The notes under the pieces: model-generated
Database searches by the model: none
Told to the model about the DNA's origin: nothing
The model's input: the letters and a program-made list of their open reading frames with translations, nothing else
Translations under genes and position numbers: made by a program
In this document: positions 60,950 to 64,000 of the stretch, in pieces
How positions within the stretch are numbered: the first letter of the stretch is position 1
Layout: every line of letters starts with the position of its first letter
NCBI RefSeq assembly: GCF_000626715.1
Contig: NZ_AQRA01000001.1
Span: 372,001-436,000, forward strand
Direction: 5' to 3'
Source of the DNA: Aquimarina atlantica
GTDB taxonomy: Bacteria > Bacteroidota > Bacteroidia > Flavobacteriales > Flavobacteriaceae
DNA: 64,000 nt

Positions 60950-62473
60950 TTAGAAGAAGCCCATTGCTTTTTTATCGTAAGATATGAGCATGTTTTTAGT
61001 CTGGCGATAGTGATTAAGCATCATTTTGTGGGTTTCTCTACCGATACCAGATTTTTTATACCCTCCAAAAGGAGCATGTGCTGGATAGGTATGATAGCAA
61101 TTTACCCATACACGACCTGCCTGTACAGCTCTCGAAACCTGATATGCCTGGTGAGTATCGCGAGTCCATACTCCGGCACCTAATCCATAAAGTGTATCGT
61201 TTGCTATCTCAATAGCTTCTGCCTGATCTTTAAACGTAGTAACACACGCTACGGGACCAAAGATTTCTTCCTGAAATACACGCATTTTGTTATTTCCTTT
61301 TAGAAGTGTAGGTTGTATATAGTAGCCATTTTCGAGCCCTTCGATATAGGCAGATTCTCCTCCTGTTAATACTTCGCATCCTTCTTCTTTTCCGATAGCA
61401 AGGTAGTTTAGTATTTTTTCATATTGATCATTAGAGGCTTGAGCTCCCATCATTGTTTCGGGGTCTAATGGGTGCCCTAATTTAATAGCTTCTGTACGCT
61501 CAATAACACGTTCTATAAATTGGTCATATATACTTTCCTGAATTAAAATTCTGGAGGGACAGGTACATACTTCGCCTTGATTAAGAGCAAACATTACTGC
61601 TCCTTCTAAAGATTTATCAAAAAACTCATCATCGGCTTCCATAATACTTTCAAAAAAGATATTTGGCGATTTCCCTCCAAGTTCCAGAGTGACCGGAATG
61701 ATATTTTTTGATGCATATTGCATGATAAGTTGTCCAGTAGTGGTTTCTCCGGTAAAAGCTATTTTATTAATGCGTGGACTTGATGCTAAGGGTTTACCTG
61801 CTTCAACTCCAAAACCATTCACTACATTAAGAACACCGGCAGGAAGTATACCTTCAATAAGTTCTATTAAAATCATAATTCCTACGGGAGTTTGTTCTGC
61901 TGGTTTTAAAACAACACAGTTACCTGCTGCCAGTGCCGGAGCAATTTTCCAGGTCGCCATTAATAAAGGGAAATTCCATGGGATAATTTGCCCAACAACC
62001 CCCAAAGGTTCTGGTACATTTATAGATACTGTATTGGCATCGAGTTCACTAACCGAGCCTTCTTCTGCACGAATTACTCCTGCAAAGTACCTAAAATGAT
62101 CAATCGCCAGCGGAAGGTCTGCAGCAAGAGTTTCGCGTAATGCTTTTCCATTATCCCAGGTTTCTGCCCGGGCTAATGCTTCTAAATTTTCTTCTAATAC
62201 CGTTGCAATTTTTAATAAACAGTTACTGCGGTAGGTAGCAGAAGAATTATTCCACTCTGGTGCAGCGGCCCATGCAGCGTCAATGGCAAGTTCTATATCC
62301 TCACTGGTAGAACGAGCCACTTTGGTAAAGCTATTTCCGTCAACCGGGGAGATGTTTTCAAAATATAAGCCTTTTACTGGTGAGGTCCATTTTCCTCCAA
62401 TATAATTATCATATTGGTCCTTAAAGTTGGGTCTTTCCATTTTACGTTTAGGAGATGCTTGTGAGATACTCAT
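60950..62473 (-). CDS. NAD-dependent aldehyde dehydrogenase (ExaC/AcoD type)
   Basis: A 507-residue enzyme oxidising aldehydes to acids. The NAD and active-site motifs are present: [32 protein letters not shown], the Glu in [14 protein letters not shown] and the catalytic Cys in [11 protein letters not shown], ending near [18 protein letters not shown]. The doubled Cys and DUF779 partner fit the acetaldehyde branch. The start may be the second Met (residue 12, 62440). A dyad at 62519-62543 is a possible operator. Confidence 0.93.
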   Translation of the reverse strand: MSISQASPKRKMERPNFKDQYDNYIGGKWTSPVKGLYFENISPVDGNSFTKVARSTSEDIELAIDAAWAAAPEWNNSSATYRSNCLLKIATVLEENLEALARAETWDNGKALRETLAADLPLAIDHFRYFAGVIRAEEGSVSELDANTVSINVPEPLGVVGQIIPWNFPLLMATWKIAPALAAGNCVVLKPAEQTPVGIMILIELIEGILPAGVLNVVNGFGVEAGKPLASSPRINKIAFTGETTTGQLIMQYASKNIIPVTLELGGKSPNIFFESIMEADDEFFDKSLEGAVMFALNQGEVCTCPSRILIQESIYDQFIERVIERTEAIKLGHPLDPETMMGAQASNDQYEKILNYLAIGKEEGCEVLTGGESAYIEGLENGYYIQPTLLKGNNKMRVFQEEIFGPVACVTTFKDQAEAIEIANDTLYGLGAGVWTRDTHQAYQVSRAVQAGRVWVNCYHTYPAHAPFGGYKKSGIGRETHKMMLNHYRQTKNMLISYDKKAMGFF

Positions 62474-62518
62474 AATTTTAGATTTAAAGGTTTTTAAGTA
62501 ATAAAATGTGTGTGTATT

Positions 62519-62543
62519 GTCTACATGTGTAATGTGTTGACAA
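62519..62543. promoter_or_regulatory. Possible operator upstream of the aldehyde dehydrogenase gene
   Basis: TGTCTACA and TGTTGACA form an imperfect 8-bp dyad (one mismatch) separated by 9 bp, 46 bp upstream of the start. No regulator is identified. Confidence 0.35.
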
Positions 62544-62633
62544 GAAGAGATCTATCCTTAAATATACGGCATTTTGACCATATTACTTTAGTGAACACTG
62601 TTAATATTATCGTAGATTTTTAAGGAGTATAAG

Positions 62634-62651
62634 CCCCATATATTTATGGGG
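62634..62651. other. Short hairpin upstream of the RiPP-like precursor gene
   Basis: CCCCATA (62634-62640) and TATGGGG (62645-62651) form a perfect 7-bp stem with a 4-nt loop, 92 bp before the ATG at 62744. It could be a site for a regulator or the end of a transcript; no T tract follows. Confidence 0.4.
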
Positions 62652-62743
62652 TGTTTACCTTGTGTTTTATAGTGGTAAAACTCTGTTTTATAGATAATTG
62701 TGTGAGTATTTTTATGTAATTAATAATTAAAACACAAAAAAAG

Positions 62744-63151
62744 ATGAAAATTAATCAAAGAGTGGGAAGAGGGGCAGTAAGATTATCGATTCCAGCAAAA
62801 GTTGCATATGATGCAAAAGCCTTTCAGAATAGTATTTATGAGCTGTTAGATGAATTGGGATGTCCAAAATGTTTTTCTGGTGTAGACTGCTATTTTCAAA
62901 CGATTAGAGATTATGTTTTAGACCCAAGAGAAAATGTAGTTTCACGATCACTGGCTTTTAGAGATTCTTCTCCACAACCTAGTAAACTATTAGCAACAAA
63001 AACTCTAAATGTTGGGGTATCTCCGGCAGTATCATATGATATTGGTAAGATTGATGAGGCTATAAAAAGTATTTTTGAAGAAATAGGGTGCCTGGCATGT
63101 TGTTCGGGAAATGATATCTTCTTTCAAAACCAGTTTGATTTTAATTTTTAA
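62744..63151 (+). CDS. Duplicated Cys-containing protein, candidate MNIO substrate (RiPP precursor)
   Basis: A 135-residue protein with no signal peptide. It consists of two copies of one unit (about residues 12-52 and 88-128). Each has a strand with P-A-x-V-x-Y-D, an amphipathic helix (SIYELLDELG; SIFEEIG) and a Cys motif ending the unit: GCPKCFSGVDCYFQ at 39-52 and GCLACCSGNDIFFQ at 115-128. The shared pattern is GCxxCxSGxDxxFQ. The spacer is low in Cys. The gene lies 8 nt before a DUF692/MNIO gene, so the Cys residues are probably what that oxygenase modifies. No family recognised; coding is well supported by the duplication. Confidence 0.78.
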   Translation: MKINQRVGRGAVRLSIPAKVAYDAKAFQNSIYELLDELGCPKCFSGVDCYFQTIRDYVLDPRENVVSRSLAFRDSSPQPSKLLATKTLNVGVSPAVSYDIGKIDEAIKSIFEEIGCLACCSGNDIFFQNQFDFNF

Positions 63152-63159
63152 AACAAATC

Positions 63160-64000
63160 ATGGGTGTACTTAAAAAAACGCTAGAATTAGAATGCCTACC
63201 ACAATTAGGGGTAGGCATTATTTACTCGCCTACAGTCGCCAAAATTAATTTCCCTAAGGGGTTAATTGATACTTTTGAAATAGAACCCCAAACACTGTGC
63301 ATTAGAGACGAAAATGACAATTTGAAGGTACCGACAGAAGTTTTTGAAGAAATAAGCGAATTACCATATCATAAACTGGTGCATAGTATAGGGGCGCCTG
63401 TAGGAGGAAGCTTACTACCCAAAAATGACCAGTTGGCATTAATTAGATATGCAACGGCTCTTTTCGATAGTCCGTGGGTAACAGAACATCTTAGTTTTAA
63501 TGCCACTACAGAATTTAACACTGGTTTTTTTCTTCCACCTTGTCAAACAGAAAAAGGGTTAGAATTAGTCATACGAAATATAAAGTATCTTCAAGATAAA
63601 ATAGGAAAACCAATTGCTATTGAAACCGGAGTAAATTACCTAAAACCCAATAGTCATGAAATGAATGATGGAAGATTTGTCGCAGAATTGTGTAAAGAAA
63701 CTGGATGTGGAGTATTATTAGACATTCATAATATTTTTGCCAACCAGTTAAATGGTCGTCAAAGCATCACAGATTTCTTAAAAGAAATACCATTAGAACA
63801 TGTGATAGAAATGCATATTGCAGGAGGGACAGAATTAAATAATTTATGGATGGATTCTCATTCTGGACCTATAGATAAAAGGTTACTAGCTATAACAAAA
63901 GAAATTTTACCAGATCTTACTAATTTAAAAGCTGTTACTTATGAAATATTTGATTCTTATATTCCTGTAGTAGGTGATACCCTTATTATTTCTGAAATGG
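63160..64000 (+). CDS. DUF692/MNIO family multinuclear iron oxygenase (partial, runs off the window)
   Basis: The first 280 codons are open to the end of the window. The MNIO TIM-barrel motifs are seen in order: VHSIGAPVGG (His75), WVTEHLSF (His110), GFFLPPC, IETGVNYL (Glu155), LLDIHNIFAN (Asp189, Asn191), EMHIAGG (Glu217, His219), DSHSGPI (Asp232, His234) and VTYEIFDSY (Glu262). These are the metal-binding positions of the family that includes MbnB, TglH and ChrH, which modify Cys residues of ribosomal peptides. It starts with ATG at 63160, 8 nt after the putative substrate gene. The C-terminus and any partner gene lie outside the window. Confidence 0.88.
   Translation, partial: MGVLKKTLELECLPQLGVGIIYSPTVAKINFPKGLIDTFEIEPQTLCIRDENDNLKVPTEVFEEISELPYHKLVHSIGAPVGGSLLPKNDQLALIRYATALFDSPWVTEHLSFNATTEFNTGFFLPPCQTEKGLELVIRNIKYLQDKIGKPIAIETGVNYLKPNSHEMNDGRFVAELCKETGCGVLLDIHNIFANQLNGRQSITDFLKEIPLEHVIEMHIAGGTELNNLWMDSHSGPIDKRLLAITKEILPDLTNLKAVTYEIFDSYIPVVGDTLIISEM

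Overview
The window looks like chromosome of a marine-type Flavobacteriaceae (Bacteroidota). The DNA is AT-rich. Several genes are preceded by the Bacteroidota sigma-A -7 box TAnnTTTG rather than by E. coli-type promoters, and Shine-Dalgarno sequences are mostly absent. Lineage-typical families are present: a FecI/FecR/SusC/SusD cassette, many short Asp-rich lipoproteins (SCSNDDD, SCSSDDD), PorT-like beta-barrels, XerD next to AroQ, and a GG-leader natural-product peptide. An Aquimarina-like genus is a guess from gene content only. No tRNA, rRNA, CRISPR array, insertion sequence or prophage was seen.

Layout. 0.1-14 kb is mostly metabolic: an Lrp regulator overlapping a large FAD/Fe-S hydroxyacid dehydrogenase, a decayed barrel gene, an LpxH-like phosphoesterase, chorismate synthase, a DAACS symporter, a LysR gene divergent from a PLP decarboxylase with a long structured 5' leader, and the glycine-cleavage T protein. 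14.3-22 kb is an ECF sigma / FecR / SusC (with STN domain) / SusD / lipoprotein cassette with no carbohydrate-active enzyme. 24.3-29.3 kb is the complete threonine operon thrA-thrB-thrC, preceded by an unlisted 37-codon Thr/Ile leader peptide and a good promoter. 29.5-39 kb holds Nnr repair enzyme, XerD, AroQ, lipoamide dehydrogenase, two MsrB proteins, beta-barrels and lipoproteins.

39-44 kb carries an SSL2-type helicase and an ArsR gene heading a cupin / SDR / PhzF / racemase series. Two closely matching inverted repeats mark probable ArsR operators. 44-44.7 kb contains two hairpins sharing an identical 12-nt loop and then a Cys-rich GG-leader peptide gene. 45-54 kb has an RlmI-type methyltransferase, OmpA lipoprotein, M23/LysM endopeptidase, a hybrid histidine kinase that lacks its phospho-acceptor histidine, an ECF sigma with a membrane partner, and an astacin protease. 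55-62.5 kb has a second ArsR (with an SRPBCC partner and two GCAAC-N6-GTTGC sites), a sterol-desaturase-type enzyme, a putatively exported methyltransferase, a serine hydrolase, a membrane AraC regulator and an aldehyde dehydrogenase/DUF779 pair.

The most unusual locus is at the right edge (62.7-64 kb): a 135-residue, internally duplicated Cys-containing protein followed 8 nt later by a DUF692/MNIO-family iron oxygenase that runs off the window. This has the architecture of a ribosomally made, post-translationally modified peptide pathway. All functional calls rest on motifs read by eye; no database search was run.
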